DNA of 35,592 nucleotides. Origin: an uncultured bacterium. GTDB taxonomy: Bacteria; Bacillota; Clostridia; Lachnospirales; Lachnospiraceae. Both the position numbers and the translations under genes were made by a program. The first letter of the stretch is position 1. Each line of letters opens with the position of its first letter. Below the pieces are notes generated by a model. The model was not told where the DNA came from and did not search any database. It worked only from the letters and a program-made list of their open reading frames with translations. Shown here piece after piece: positions 1-7,935 of the stretch. The stretch lies in contig CANSYK010000033.1 in assembly GCA_947651225.1 (NCBI GenBank), positions 1 through 35,592 of the forward strand, given 5' to 3'.

Positions 1-59
1 TGGCATCAGTGTCTGCCAAAACAAAACTGTAATTTCTGCCCGGATGGAGTACTAGTAAT

Positions 60-88
60 GTTACTTTCCCCACCCCGTGAAAAGTAAC
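60..88. repeat. Palindromic repeat upstream of toxin locus 1
   Basis: The arms GTTACTTT (60-67) and AAAGTAAC (81-88) form a perfect 8-bp stem around a C-rich loop. Positions 64-88 recur exactly as a 25-bp direct repeat at 494-518, so the two copies bracket the toxin/antisense module. The right arm, CGTGAAAAGTAAC, resembles CGTGAATAGTAAC of the palindromic repeats at 9.1-13.6 kb. A second small inverted pair, TTACTG (95-100) and CAGTAA (111-116), follows. Positions 1-59 show no gene I can support. Confidence 0.6.
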
Positions 89-127
89 CGAACTTTACTG
101 GTGCGTAATGCAGTAATGAAAAAACTG

Positions 128-156
128 TTGTGGAGTGTCAAAAGATATGCTATGAT
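128..156 (+). promoter_or_regulatory. Promoter of toxin gene 1
   Basis: The -35 box TTGTGG (128-133) and -10 box TATGAT (151-156) are separated by 17 bp, with an extended -10 TG at 148-149. Transcription would start near 163, giving a leader of about 60 nt before the toxin start codon. Confidence 0.6.
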
Positions 157-188
157 GCCAAAAGAGTAATCGTGTTACAAGGTGGTGA

Positions 189-217
189 ACCTCCCTAACT
201 TGAAAGAGAAGGGAGGT
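189..217 (+). promoter_or_regulatory. Shine-Dalgarno-sequestering hairpin, toxin 1
   Basis: ACCTCCCT (189-196) is perfectly complementary to AGGGAGGT (210-217), which contains the ribosome-binding site of the 31-codon toxin. In the mRNA this 8-bp stem would hide the Shine-Dalgarno sequence. A matching CCTCCC/GGGAGG pair lies in the leader of toxin 2 (9235-9292), which supports a conserved function. Such translational masking is typical of type I toxin mRNAs. Confidence 0.6.
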
Positions 218-224
218 GGTGCAG

Positions 225-320
225 ATGGATACATACCAGATTTTAAGCTTGTTATTTTTGGGTGGTAACTTCCTGATTGCGCTGCTTGCCTACATAGATA
301 GGACGAACAAGCGAAAATAA
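225..320 (+). CDS. Small hydrophobic toxin (holin-like/type I toxin), copy 1
   Basis: A 31-residue peptide starting at ATG 225, eight bases after GGGAGGTG. It has a short polar N-terminus (MDTYQ), one membrane segment (about residues 6-24, rich in Leu/Ile/Phe) and a basic tail ending DRTNKRK. This architecture matches the putative holin-like toxin family and TxpA/BsrG-type type I toxins of Firmicutes, which insert in the cytoplasmic membrane when overproduced. The gene has its own promoter (128-156), an SD-masking hairpin and a 13-bp inverted repeat directly at the stop codon. A strong minus-strand promoter (422-450) faces it, as expected for an antisense antitoxin RNA. A related 40-residue gene lies at 9300-9422. 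The assignment rests on architecture; toxicity is inferred. Confidence 0.75.
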   Translation: MDTYQILSLLFLGGNFLIALLAYIDRTNKRK

Positions 321-415
321 ATAAACCTACCTTGTACTTGGCGGTCTAGGTAGGTTTATTATATAAACACTATTTTAGGGATGTCAACCATTTTGTGGGC
401 GGTTGCTCCTCTTTC
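311..415 (-). ncRNA. Predicted antisense antitoxin RNA, locus 1
   Basis: This RNA is inferred from a minus-strand promoter at 422-450 and a 13-bp hairpin (320-360) followed on the minus strand by TATTTTCG. It would start near 415, run about 105 nt and overlap the 3' end and trailer of toxin mRNA 1. Within it, CAACC (385-389) and GGTTG (401-405) form another stem. The geometry (convergent, 3'-overlapping) is that of TxpA/RatA-like type I systems. Ends are estimates. Confidence 0.6.
320..360. terminator. Bidirectional terminator shared by toxin mRNA 1 and its antisense RNA
   Basis: AATAAACCTACCT (320-332) and AGGTAGGTTTATT (348-360) are a perfect 13-bp inverted repeat with a 15-nt loop. The A/T-rich outer ends can act as a weak U-tract in either direction. 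On the minus strand the U-tract comes from the toxin's last lysine codon and stop codon. Confidence 0.65.
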
Positions 416-421
416 GTTCTT

Positions 422-450
422 AATATAGCATATCTTAGGTTTGATTGCAA
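422..450 (-). promoter_or_regulatory. Promoter of antisense RNA 1
   Basis: Read on the minus strand, TTGCAA (445-450) and TATATT (422-427) are separated by 17 bp, with an extended -10 TG two bases upstream of TATATT. The antisense promoter of locus 2 (9560-9588) has the same spacing, the same -10 box and the same TG. Confidence 0.65.
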
Positions 451-493
451 GAGCCTTTTGCTGGCATTCAAGGAAAGGCAATTACTAGGGCTG

Positions 494-518
494 CTTTCCC
501 CACCCCGTGAAAAGTAAC
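494..518. repeat. 25-bp direct repeat downstream of toxin locus 1
   Basis: An exact copy of 64-88, in the same orientation. Together the copies delimit a segment of about 430 bp holding the toxin and its antisense RNA. The left palindrome arm is degraded here. Confidence 0.65.
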
Positions 519-552
519 AAGTTCGTGCGCTTTTTTATATAGAAATTTCGCT

Positions 553-579
553 GTTACTGGCTGTAAAGTAAACAGTAAC
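553..579. repeat. GTTACTG/CAGTAAC inverted repeat
   Basis: GTTACTG (553-559) and CAGTAAC (573-579) form a 7-bp stem. The same pair lies downstream of toxin locus 2 (9610-9616 and 9630-9636). It is related in sequence to the arms of the palindromic repeat family. Nothing else stands out in 451-612. Confidence 0.45.
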
Positions 580-612
580 AGTTCCTAAGCATGATTTCTG
601 TTATTTTAAGTA

Positions 613-641
613 TTGCTAGAGGCTTCAAAAAACATTATACT
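613..641 (+). promoter_or_regulatory. Promoter of the AAA-ATPase-like pseudogene
   Basis: TTGCTA (613-618), a 17-bp spacer and TATACT (636-641) precede the gene at 682, which has an AAGGAGG ribosome site at 670-676. Confidence 0.5.
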
Positions 642-681
642 ATGATTATATTTATGGCAGATTATTTTAAGGAGGAATCGT

Positions 682-2372
682 ATGGCAAGAACGGTTGGTA
701 TTGGAAAACAGAATTATGAAAAAGTGGTAGGAAACAATATTTTTTATGTGGATAAGACGTTATTTATAAAAGAATGGTGGGAAAACGAGGATGAAGTGAC
801 TTTAATCACTCGTCCAAGACGGTTCGGAAAAACACTCAACATAAGTATGGTAGAACAGTTCTTTTCGGTGGATTATGCAGGCCGCAGTGATTTATTTAAA
901 AATATGAAAATATGGGAGGATGAGAAATATCACAGCTTGCAGGGAAAATTTCCGGTTATCAGCCTTAGTTTTTCAGGGGTAAAGGGAAGTGATTTTACCG
1001 ATACCAGAAGGCAGATTTGCCAGGAGATTTCTGATATTTATAGCAGGTATTGGTTCCTTCTTAATGAAGAGGGGATTTTAAATGAAAGGGAAAAAGAGTT
1101 TTTTCATTTGATATCAAGGGATATGGATAATGATGTTGCAGCAGTATCGATTAAAAAATGTCTGAGGCAATGGAGAGATATTATGGAAAGAAAGTTATTA
1201 TTCTGCTGGATGAGTATGATACTCCAATGCAGGAAGCTTATGTATATGGTTATTGGGAGGAAATTGTGTCCTTTATGAGAAATCTGTTTAATTCAACGTT
1301 TAAAACAAATCCATATCTTGACAGAGCGATAATGACGGGGATTACAAGAATTAGTAAAGAAAGTATTTTTTCTGATTTAAATAATCTTGAAGTAGTAACA
1401 ACCACTTCAAATAAATACGCAGATGTTTTTGGATTTACACAGGAAGAAGTATCTAAATCACTGGTGGAATTCGAATTGTCAGATATGGAGGATTGTGTCC
1501 GAAACTGGTATGATGGTTTTACATTTGGGAACAAAACAGACATTTATAATCCATGGTCAATCATAAATTTTCTCGAAAAGAAAAAACTGTCAACTTACTG
1601 GGCAAATACCAGAAGCAACAGCCTTGCAGAAAAGTTGATCAGGGAAGGCAGTAAGGATATAAAAGTTACAATGGAAGATCTGATAAACGGCGGTACCCTT
1701 CATACCAGAATAGATGAGCAGATTGTCTTTAACCAGCTTGACCACAACGAATATGCAATCTGGAGCCTGCTGCTTGCAAGCGGTTATTTAAAGGTAGAAA
1801 CCTACACGCTGGAAGAAGGAATTGAAGAATATGACTTAAAGCTTACAAATAAAGAAGTCAGGCTGATGTTTCAAAATATGATTGAAGGCTGGTTTAAACA
1901 ATATTCACCAGCATATAATGACTTTATCAAGGCATTTTTAGAAGATGACCTTGATGCGATGAATTATTATATAAACAAGGTTGCCCTTGCAACTTTCAGT
2001 AATTTTGATACAGGCAAAAAACCATCCGAGTATGCAGAACCAGAACGTTTTTATCATGGGTTTGTGCTTGGCCTTATGGTAGATTTGTCTGACAGATATA
2101 CAGTTACTTCAAACCGCAAAAGTGGCTTTGGCCGTTATGATGTGATGCTGGAACCATTAAAAGATAATGATAAGGACGATGCTATTATTATAGAATTTAA
2201 AGTATATCGGCCTCAAAAAGAGAAGAGGTTAGAAGACACAGTAAAAGCTGCGCTTTTGCAAATTGAGGAAAAGCAGTATGCGGCATCTTTAGAAGCGAAA
2301 GGGATTCCTTCAGGACGTATCAGAACATATGGATTTGCGTTTGAAGGCAAAAATGTCCTGATAGGATCGTAA
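682..2372 (+). pseudogene. AAA-ATPase-like / PD-(D/E)XK nuclease family protein, frameshifted
   Basis: Two overlapping frames together encode one protein of about 562 residues. The first (682 to about 1158) has the Walker A-like RPRRFGKT near residue 50; the second (from 1158) carries Walker B, VIILLDEYD, and ends with a PD-(D/E)XK-type core (RYDVMLEP...IIEFK) and a short nuclease tail. This is the domain order of the AAA-ATPase-like (DUF1703-type) family with a C-terminal PDDEXK nuclease domain. The frames join at an A6 run (1153-1158). A seventh A would restore one continuous frame reading SIKK-MSEAMERYY. Function in this family is poorly known; a defence or mobile-element role is often suspected. 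The break may be a real mutation, a phase-variable tract or a sequencing indel. As given, neither half has both Walker motifs. Confidence 0.8.
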
Positions 2373-2519
2373 GGAGTTGTAGACAATCAATTAGCAGTAT
2401 TACCTTAAAAATATAGTGTCAATAAAACGATATTATATAAAAATGATACGATAATGTCATAATTATGCCGAATTTATTAAATTTTTATGCCAAATTCACA
2501 AACTGCGTATGAAAAATGC

Positions 2520-2548
2520 TTGATAATTTAGAGAATTTGATATATCAT
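2520..2548 (+). promoter_or_regulatory. Promoter of the butyryl-CoA operon
   Basis: TTGATA (2520-2525), a 17-bp spacer and TATCAT (2543-2548). The predicted start near 2555 falls five bases before a long-range 9-bp stem (2560/2626), so the transcript would begin with that structure. The rest of 2373-2519 is very A/T rich with no gene visible. Confidence 0.5.
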
Positions 2549-2559
2549 ATCTAATAGAG

Positions 2560-2645
2560 GCATTGCTATGGAGAAGCCGAAGTCTGCTACATAAATAATC
2601 AGATACTGGTGAGGCGGTAGCAATGCAAAAAGACAGGTTTCTGTC
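2560..2645 (+). promoter_or_regulatory. Structured 5' leader of the thl operon
   Basis: GCATTGCTA (2560-2568) pairs perfectly with TAGCAATGC (2618-2626), closing a 67-nt domain. A second hairpin, GACAG (2632-2636) with CTGTC (2641-2645), follows. The thl ribosome site (AAGGAGG) lies about 20 nt further on. The arrangement looks like a regulatory leader, but it does not match a riboswitch class that I recognise. Confidence 0.45.
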
Positions 2646-2678
2646 AGTATATTAATCAATTAAGGAGGTTTTTAAATT

Positions 2679-3860
2679 ATGGCAAAGAAAGTAGTTTTAG
2701 CGGGTGCATGCCGTACTGCAATTGGTAAAATGGGTGGAGGACTCAGCACGACTCCAGCACCTGTTTTAGGTTCTATTGTAATTGAAGAGGCATTGAAGAG
2801 AGCTGGTGTTGCGAAGGATCAGGTTGACCATGTTTACATGGGGTGTGTTATCCAGGCTGGTTTGGGACAGAATGTTGCTCGTCAGGCTTCTATCAAGGCA
2901 GGCTTACCTAATGAAACTCCAGCAGTTACTGTTAATGTTGTCTGCGGTTCCGGTCTGAACTGTGTAAATATGGCAGCACAGATGATTCAGGCAGGCGATG
3001 CTGATATCGTAGTAGCAGGTGGTATGGAGAATATGTCCATGGCTCCATATGCTATGATGCAGGGACGTTTTGGTTACCGTATGAATAATGGTAAATTAAT
3101 TGATACGATGGTAAATGATGCGTTATGGGATGCATTTAACCAGTATCACATGATGATTACAGCAGAAAATGTTGCAGATCAGTGGAAACTTACCCGTGAA
3201 GAGTTGGATGAATTTGCTGCAAACAGCCAGCAGAAGTGTGAAGCTGCTATTAAAGAAGGCAAGTTTGATGATGAAATTGTTCCTGTTGAAATTAAGACAA
3301 GAAAAGGCGTTACTGTATTTGATAAGGATGAGGGACCTCGCGCTGGTACAACAAAGGAAAGCCTTGCAGGATTAAAGTGCTGCTCAGGTAAAGAAGGCGG
3401 TGTTGTTACAGCGGGTAATGCTTCTGGTATCAATGATGGTGCTGCTGCAATTGTTGTTATGAGTGAGGAAAAGGCAAAAGAATTAGGCGTTGAGCCAATG
3501 GCTACATTTGTTGGAGGTGCTCTTGGCGGTGTAGACCCATCCATTATGGGTGTTGGGCCAGTTGCATCTACTAAGAAGGTTCTTGCTAAGACAGGCCTTT
3601 CTATTGATGATATGGATCTTATTGAGGCAAACGAGGCATTTGCTGCACAGTCTGTTGCAGTAGGAAGAGACCTTGGATTTGACCTTTCCAAGTTAAATGT
3701 AAATGGTGGTGCAATTGCACTTGGACATCCAGTAGGAGCCTCTGGCTGCCGTATCTTAGTTACACTTCTCCATGAGATGGTTAAAAGAGATGCTAAAAAA
3801 GGACTTGCTACACTTTGTATCGGTGGTGGCATGGGCTGCTCTACAATTGTCGAAAGATAA
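2679..3860 (+). CDS. thl: Acetyl-CoA C-acetyltransferase (thiolase)
   Basis: Condenses two acetyl-CoA to acetoacetyl-CoA, the first step of the butyryl-CoA pathway, in the cytoplasm. The 393-residue length is normal for thiolase II. The catalytic residues are visible: Cys89 in VVCGSGLNC, His350 in GHPVGASG and Cys380 in CIGGGMG, along with the GGMENMS motif. The start ATG follows AAGGAGG. It is the first gene of an operon with crt, hbd, bcd, etfB and etfA. A 16-bp hairpin (3907-3951) separates it from crt, so thl transcripts may be more abundant or more stable than downstream ones. Confidence 0.95.
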   Translation: MAKKVVLAGACRTAIGKMGGGLSTTPAPVLGSIVIEEALKRAGVAKDQVDHVYMGCVIQAGLGQNVARQASIKAGLPNETPAVTVNVVCGSGLNCVNMAAQMIQAGDADIVVAGGMENMSMAPYAMMQGRFGYRMNNGKLIDTMVNDALWDAFNQYHMMITAENVADQWKLTREELDEFAANSQQKCEAAIKEGKFDDEIVPVEIKTRKGVTVFDKDEGPRAGTTKESLAGLKCCSGKEGGVVTAGNASGINDGAAAIVVMSEEKAKELGVEPMATFVGGALGGVDPSIMGVGPVASTKKVLAKTGLSIDDMDLIEANEAFAAQSVAVGRDLGFDLSKLNVNGGAIALGHPVGASGCRILVTLLHEMVKRDAKKGLATLCIGGGMGCSTIVER

Positions 3861-3906
3861 TATGGTGTAAAAGGGCGTAAAGCCTTGTTAAGCTTAACGA
3901 ATTTGC

Positions 3907-3951
3907 TGGTATGGTTCCTTTGCCTTAATCAGGTAAAGGAACTATACCAGG
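3907..3951 (+). promoter_or_regulatory. Strong intergenic hairpin between thl and crt
   Basis: The 16-nt arms 3907-3922 and 3936-3951 pair along their whole length with one G-U pair. No U-tract follows, so this looks like an mRNA-processing or stabilising stem rather than a terminator. A perfect 12-bp palindrome, GTTAAGCTTAAC, lies just upstream at 3887-3898. Confidence 0.55.
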
Positions 3952-4070
3952 AAACTGTAGATTAAATATAAGTTGTTCCATTTAATTATGTTACAGGTTC
4001 TAAGCAAAGTTAAGCTACGCCTAAGAAAATAGAGAAGCGATATTATAGAATATAAAAAGGAGTATGGATA

Positions 4071-4865
4071 ATGGGTGAATTCATTTTGTATGAAGCAGAT
4101 GGTGCAGTTGCTACAATTACAATTAACCGTCCAAAGGCATTAAATGCATTGAACAGTCAGGTTCTGGATGAACTGGATGCTACCCTTGATGCAGTTGATT
4201 TGGATATAGTAAGATGTTTAATCCTTACTGGAGCAGGCGACAAATCTTTTGTTGCAGGTGCTGATATTGGAGAAATGAGCACATTGACAAAAGCAGAGGG
4301 TGAAGCTTTTGGTAAGAAAGGAAATGATGTATTCCGCAAGTTAGAGACATTCCCGATTCCTGTAATTGCGGCAATTAATGGTTTTGCGCTTGGCGGCGGC
4401 TGTGAGATTTCCATGAGTTGTGATATCCGTATCTGCTCAGATAATGCGGTTTTTGGACAGCCAGAGGTGGGTCTTGGTATTACACCTGGTTTTGGTGGAA
4501 CACAGAGGCTTGCGAGAACAGTAGGTGTTGGAATGGCAAAACAGATGATTTATTCTGCAAGGAATATCAAAGCAGATGAAGCATATCGGATTGGTCTTGT
4601 AAATGCTGTGTATACCGCAGAGGAATTAATGCCTGCTGCAAAGAAACTTGCTGATACCATTGCTAAGAATGCTCCAATTGCAGTACGTAATTGCAAGAAG
4701 GCAATCAACGATGGGCTTCAGGTAGATATGGATAAGGCTATCGTGATCGAAGAACAGTTATTTGGCGATTGCTTTGAGACAGAAGATCAGAAAGCTGGTA
4801 TGGGCAATTTCTTAGAGAAAGATAAAGAAAAGAAATTAAAGGTAGTTCCGTTTAAGAACTGCTAA
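4071..4865 (+). CDS. crt: 3-hydroxybutyryl-CoA dehydratase (crotonase)
   Basis: Dehydrates 3-hydroxybutyryl-CoA to crotonyl-CoA. The 264-residue enoyl-CoA hydratase fold shows the oxyanion-hole region SFVAGADI (59-66), GFALGGGCEIS with catalytic Glu112, and FGQPEVGLG with catalytic Glu132. AAGGAG precedes the ATG. Although it lies upstream of hbd in the operon, it acts after Hbd in the pathway. A small hairpin, ACCTGG-GTTA-CCAGGT (4895-4910), lies between crt and hbd. Confidence 0.93.
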   Translation: MGEFILYEADGAVATITINRPKALNALNSQVLDELDATLDAVDLDIVRCLILTGAGDKSFVAGADIGEMSTLTKAEGEAFGKKGNDVFRKLETFPIPVIAAINGFALGGGCEISMSCDIRICSDNAVFGQPEVGLGITPGFGGTQRLARTVGVGMAKQMIYSARNIKADEAYRIGLVNAVYTAEELMPAAKKLADTIAKNAPIAVRNCKKAINDGLQVDMDKAIVIEEQLFGDCFETEDQKAGMGNFLEKDKEKKLKVVPFKNC

Positions 4866-4953
4866 TCTGGTTTTGTGTGACAGGAAATAAAACAACCTGG
4901 GTTACCAGGTGATAAAAGATATTTAAAATTAAATTATTTATGGAGGTAAAATC

Positions 4954-5796
4954 ATGAAGGTTGGAGTTATTGGTGCAGGTACAATGGGTTCTGGTATTGC
5001 GCAGGCATTTGCACAGACAGAAGGCTATGAAGTTTGCTTATGTGATATCAATGAAGAGTTTGCTGCAAACGGTAAGAACAAGATTGCAAAAGGATTTGAA
5101 AAAAGAATTGCAAAAGGTAAAATGGAGCAGGCTGCTGCTGATGCAATTCTTGCTAAGATTACAACAGGCACAAAAGAGATTTGTACAGATTGTGATTTAA
5201 TCGTAGAAGCAGCTCTTGAGGTAATGGATATCAAGAAGCAGACATTTAAAGAGTTACAGGATATCTGCACAAAGAAGGATTGCATTTTTGCTACAAATAC
5301 TTCTTCTTTATCTGTAACAGAGATTGGCTCAGGAATCGACAGACCAGTAATTGGTATGCATTTCTTTAATCCAGCTCCTGTTATGAAGCTGATTGAAGTA
5401 ATCTGCGGCGAGAATACAACAGATGAAGTAAACGACAAGGTAATTGCTATTTCTAAGGAAATTGGCAAGACTCCTGTAGAAGTGAAAGAAGCTCCTGGTT
5501 TTGTAGTAAACAGAATCCTTATTCCGATGATTAATGAAGCAGTTGGAATCTATGCTGATGGTGTTGCTTCTGTAGAAGGCATTGATACAGCTATGAAGCT
5601 TGGCGCTAATCATCCAATGGGACCTCTTGCGCTGGGTGACTTAGTAGGTCTTGATATCTGTCTTGCTATTATGGATGTCCTCTATACAGAGACGGGTGAT
5701 CCAAAATACCGCGCCCATACCCTTCTTAAGAAGATGGTTCGTGCTGGAAAACTTGGACAGAAGACAGGTATTGGTTTCTATGATTATAGAAAATAA
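4954..5796 (+). CDS. hbd: 3-hydroxybutyryl-CoA dehydrogenase
   Basis: Reduces acetoacetyl-CoA to 3-hydroxybutyryl-CoA with NAD(P)H. The 280-residue protein opens with the Rossmann motif [11 protein letters not shown] (7-17). The active-site elements [20 protein letters not shown] and PGFVVNRI follow, in the expected order for the short clostridial form. Its ribosome site is TGGAGG. It is the third gene of the operon. Confidence 0.94.
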   Translation: MKVGVIGAGTMGSGIAQAFAQTEGYEVCLCDINEEFAANGKNKIAKGFEKRIAKGKMEQAAADAILAKITTGTKEICTDCDLIVEAALEVMDIKKQTFKELQDICTKKDCIFATNTSSLSVTEIGSGIDRPVIGMHFFNPAPVMKLIEVICGENTTDEVNDKVIAISKEIGKTPVEVKEAPGFVVNRILIPMINEAVGIYADGVASVEGIDTAMKLGANHPMGPLALGDLVGLDICLAIMDVLYTETGDPKYRAHTLLKKMVRAGKLGQKTGIGFYDYRK

Positions 5797-5809
5797 TTAT
5801 GGCATATAG

Positions 5810-5838
5810 GGAACTGTAAATAAATTATTTACAGTTCC
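5810..5838 (+). repeat. 29-bp perfect palindrome between hbd and bcd
   Basis: GGAACTGTAAATAA (5810-5823) and TTATTTACAGTTCC (5825-5838) are exact inverse complements around one base. The right arm recurs base for base at 19305-19318, so this is probably a dispersed repeat as well as an mRNA hairpin. Confidence 0.55.
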
Positions 5839-5899
5839 GAAGTAAAACGTGTATTGATGAAAGAGCAATACAAATATAGGAAAGGTGGTAAAGAAAGGC

Positions 5900-7069
5900 A
5901 TGGATTTTACATTAAGTAAAAAGCATGAAATGGCGAGACAGCTTTTCAAAGATTTCGCTGAAACAGAAGTAAAGCCTCTGGCTCAAGAGGTTGACGAAAC
6001 AGAACACTTCCCAATGGATACTGTAAAGAAGATGGGACAGTATGGCTTCATGGGAATTCCGATTCCAAAGGAGTATGGCGGACAGGGCTGTGATATTTTG
6101 TCCTATGTAATGTGTGTAGAGGAGCTTTCTAAGGTTTGTGGTACAACAGGCGTAATTGTATCAGCACATACTTCACTCTGCGCAGACCCAATTCTGACAT
6201 ATGGTACAGAGGAGCAGAAAAAGAAATATCTTCCAGATCTTGCAAGCGGCAAGAAGATTGGAGCTTTTGGATTGACAGAGCCAGGTGCTGGTACCGATGC
6301 ACAGGGCGTTCAGACAAAGGCTGTCCTTGATGGGGAAGAGTGGGTGTTGAATGGCTCTAAGTGCTTTATCACTAACGGTGAAGTTGCAGATATTTACATC
6401 ATTATTGCATATACAGATGTTATTGAAGACAAGCGTGGAAGAAAGGTTAAGAAATTCTCAGCATTTATTGTAGAGAAGGGAACACCAGGATTCAGCTTTG
6501 GTACAAAAGAAAAGAAGATGGGTATCCGTGGTTCTTCTACCTATGAGTTGATTTTCCAGGATTGCCGTATTCCAAAGGACGCTCTTTTAGGACCACAGGG
6601 CAAGGGCTTCCCGATTGCCATGCATACTCTTGACGGCGGACGTATCGGTATTGCTTCTCAGGCACTTGGCCTTGCAGAAGGTGCTTTGGAGAGGACAATT
6701 GAGTATACAAAAGAGAGAAAGCAGTTTGGCCGTTCTATTTCAGCACAGCAGAATACTCAGTTCCAGCTTGCTGATATGGCTACAAAGGTTGAGGCTGCTA
6801 AGAACCTTGTATATAAGGCTGCCATGAAGAAACAGCAGTTTGCGGAGGGACAGAAAGTTTCTTATTCTGTAGAAGCTGCTATGGCAAAACTGTATGCTGC
6901 TGAGGTTGCTATGGAAGTTACTACAAAGGCAGTACAGTTACATGGTGGATATGGATATATCAGGGAATATGATGTAGAGCGTATGATGCGTGATGCTAAG
7001 ATTACTGAGATTTATGAGGGTACTTCTGAAGTACAGCGTATGGTTATTTCCGGTAGTTTATTGAAATAA
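5900..7069 (+). CDS. bcd: Butyryl-CoA dehydrogenase
   Basis: FAD acyl-CoA dehydrogenase that reduces crotonyl-CoA to butyryl-CoA. With EtfAB it can couple this to ferredoxin reduction by flavin-based electron bifurcation. I chose ATG 5900 (389 residues) because the family starts at MDFTL; AGGTGG lies 11 nt upstream, and a GTG at 5885 is less likely. Visible motifs are FGLTEPGAGTDA, CFITNG, the FAD/tetramer region RKQFGR, LHGGYGY and the catalytic Glu in EIYEGTSE. etfB and etfA follow directly, the usual layout for the bifurcating Bcd-Etf complex. Confidence 0.95.
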   Translation: MDFTLSKKHEMARQLFKDFAETEVKPLAQEVDETEHFPMDTVKKMGQYGFMGIPIPKEYGGQGCDILSYVMCVEELSKVCGTTGVIVSAHTSLCADPILTYGTEEQKKKYLPDLASGKKIGAFGLTEPGAGTDAQGVQTKAVLDGEEWVLNGSKCFITNGEVADIYIIIAYTDVIEDKRGRKVKKFSAFIVEKGTPGFSFGTKEKKMGIRGSSTYELIFQDCRIPKDALLGPQGKGFPIAMHTLDGGRIGIASQALGLAEGALERTIEYTKERKQFGRSISAQQNTQFQLADMATKVEAAKNLVYKAAMKKQQFAEGQKVSYSVEAAMAKLYAAEVAMEVTTKAVQLHGGYGYIREYDVERMMRDAKITEIYEGTSEVQRMVISGSLLK

Positions 7070-7126
7070 GGATTAGTACATTACCATCACACAAATTAAA
7101 AAATTAAGACAAGGAGTGACAAAGCC

Positions 7127-7909
7127 GTGAAAATAGTAGTATGTGTAAAGCAGGTTCCAGATACCAAGGGCGGAGTTAAATTTAATCCGGATGGTACTTT
7201 GGACAGAGGTGCAATGCTTGCCATTATGAACCCTGATGATAAAGCAGGTCTGGAAGCAGCACTTAGATTAAAAGATGAATATGGTGCAGAAGTTACTGTT
7301 TTAACAATGGGACTTCCAAAGGCAGAAGAGGTACTTCGTGAAGCAATGGCTATGGGCGCAGACAAGGGAATCCTCGTAACAGACAGAGTACTTGGTGGTG
7401 CTGATACCTGGGCAACTTCTACAACTCTTGCTGGTGCTTTAAGAAACCTTGAATATGATTTAATCATCACTGGCCGTCAGGCAATTGATGGAGATACTGC
7501 ACAGGTAGGCCCTCAGATTTCCGAGCATCTTGACCTTCCGGTTATTTCTTATGCAAAGGATATTAAGATTGAGGGAGACAGTGTTGTGGTAGAACGTCAG
7601 TATGATGACAGATACCATATATTAAAGGCTAAAATGCCTTGCCTGATTACAGCTCTTTCTGAGTTAAATGAGCCTCGTTATATGACTCCGGGCGGAATTT
7701 TTGATGCATATGATGCTGAGATTACCGTATGGGGAAGGAAAGACTTAAAAGATGTTGATGATGCAAACCTTGGTTTGGCAGGTTCTCCAACAAAGATTGC
7801 AAAAGCTTCTGATAAGGTTCGTAAGGGAGCTGGAGAGAAGGTAGAACTGGATGCGGATGAGTCCGTTGCATACATCATGGGCAAATTAAAAGAGAAACAT
7901 GTAATCTAA
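7127..7909 (+). CDS. etfB: Electron transfer flavoprotein, beta subunit
   Basis: The 260-residue small subunit of the Etf partner of Bcd. It starts at GTG 7127, ten bases after AAGGAG. The N-terminus KIVVCVKQVPDT and the central TGRQAIDGDTAQVGPQ nucleotide-binding segment are typical, and the ETF-beta signature lies near VERQYDDRYHILKAKMPC. In clostridial Bcd-Etf the beta subunit binds the bifurcating FAD. The gap to etfA is 26 nt, consistent with co-translation at equal levels. Confidence 0.94.
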   Translation: MKIVVCVKQVPDTKGGVKFNPDGTLDRGAMLAIMNPDDKAGLEAALRLKDEYGAEVTVLTMGLPKAEEVLREAMAMGADKGILVTDRVLGGADTWATSTTLAGALRNLEYDLIITGRQAIDGDTAQVGPQISEHLDLPVISYAKDIKIEGDSVVVERQYDDRYHILKAKMPCLITALSELNEPRYMTPGGIFDAYDAEITVWGRKDLKDVDDANLGLAGSPTKIAKASDKVRKGAGEKVELDADESVAYIMGKLKEKHVI

Positions 7910-7935
7910 TAATATAAGGAAAAGTGGTGACTAAA

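Noticed and set aside
1-57. 3' end of an upstream gene
   Set aside because: Two frames are open from the window edge, but the visible peptide is too short to recognise or to choose a frame.
1150-1162. Programmed -1 ribosomal frameshift joining the two ATPase halves
   Set aside because: The site is T AAA AAA TGT, not a canonical X-XXY-YYZ heptamer, and I see no clear stimulatory stem downstream; an indel is simpler.
3179-3832. Long minus-strand reading frame inside thl
   Set aside because: It is a codon-bias shadow of the highly expressed thiolase gene, without a ribosome site or protein-like composition.
3885-3900. Rex-like redox operator (TTGTTAAGCTTAACGA) downstream of thl
   Set aside because: The clostridial Rex consensus has four bases between TTGTTAA and TTAACAA; here there are two, the right half ends CGA, and the site lies after the first gene rather than at the promoter.
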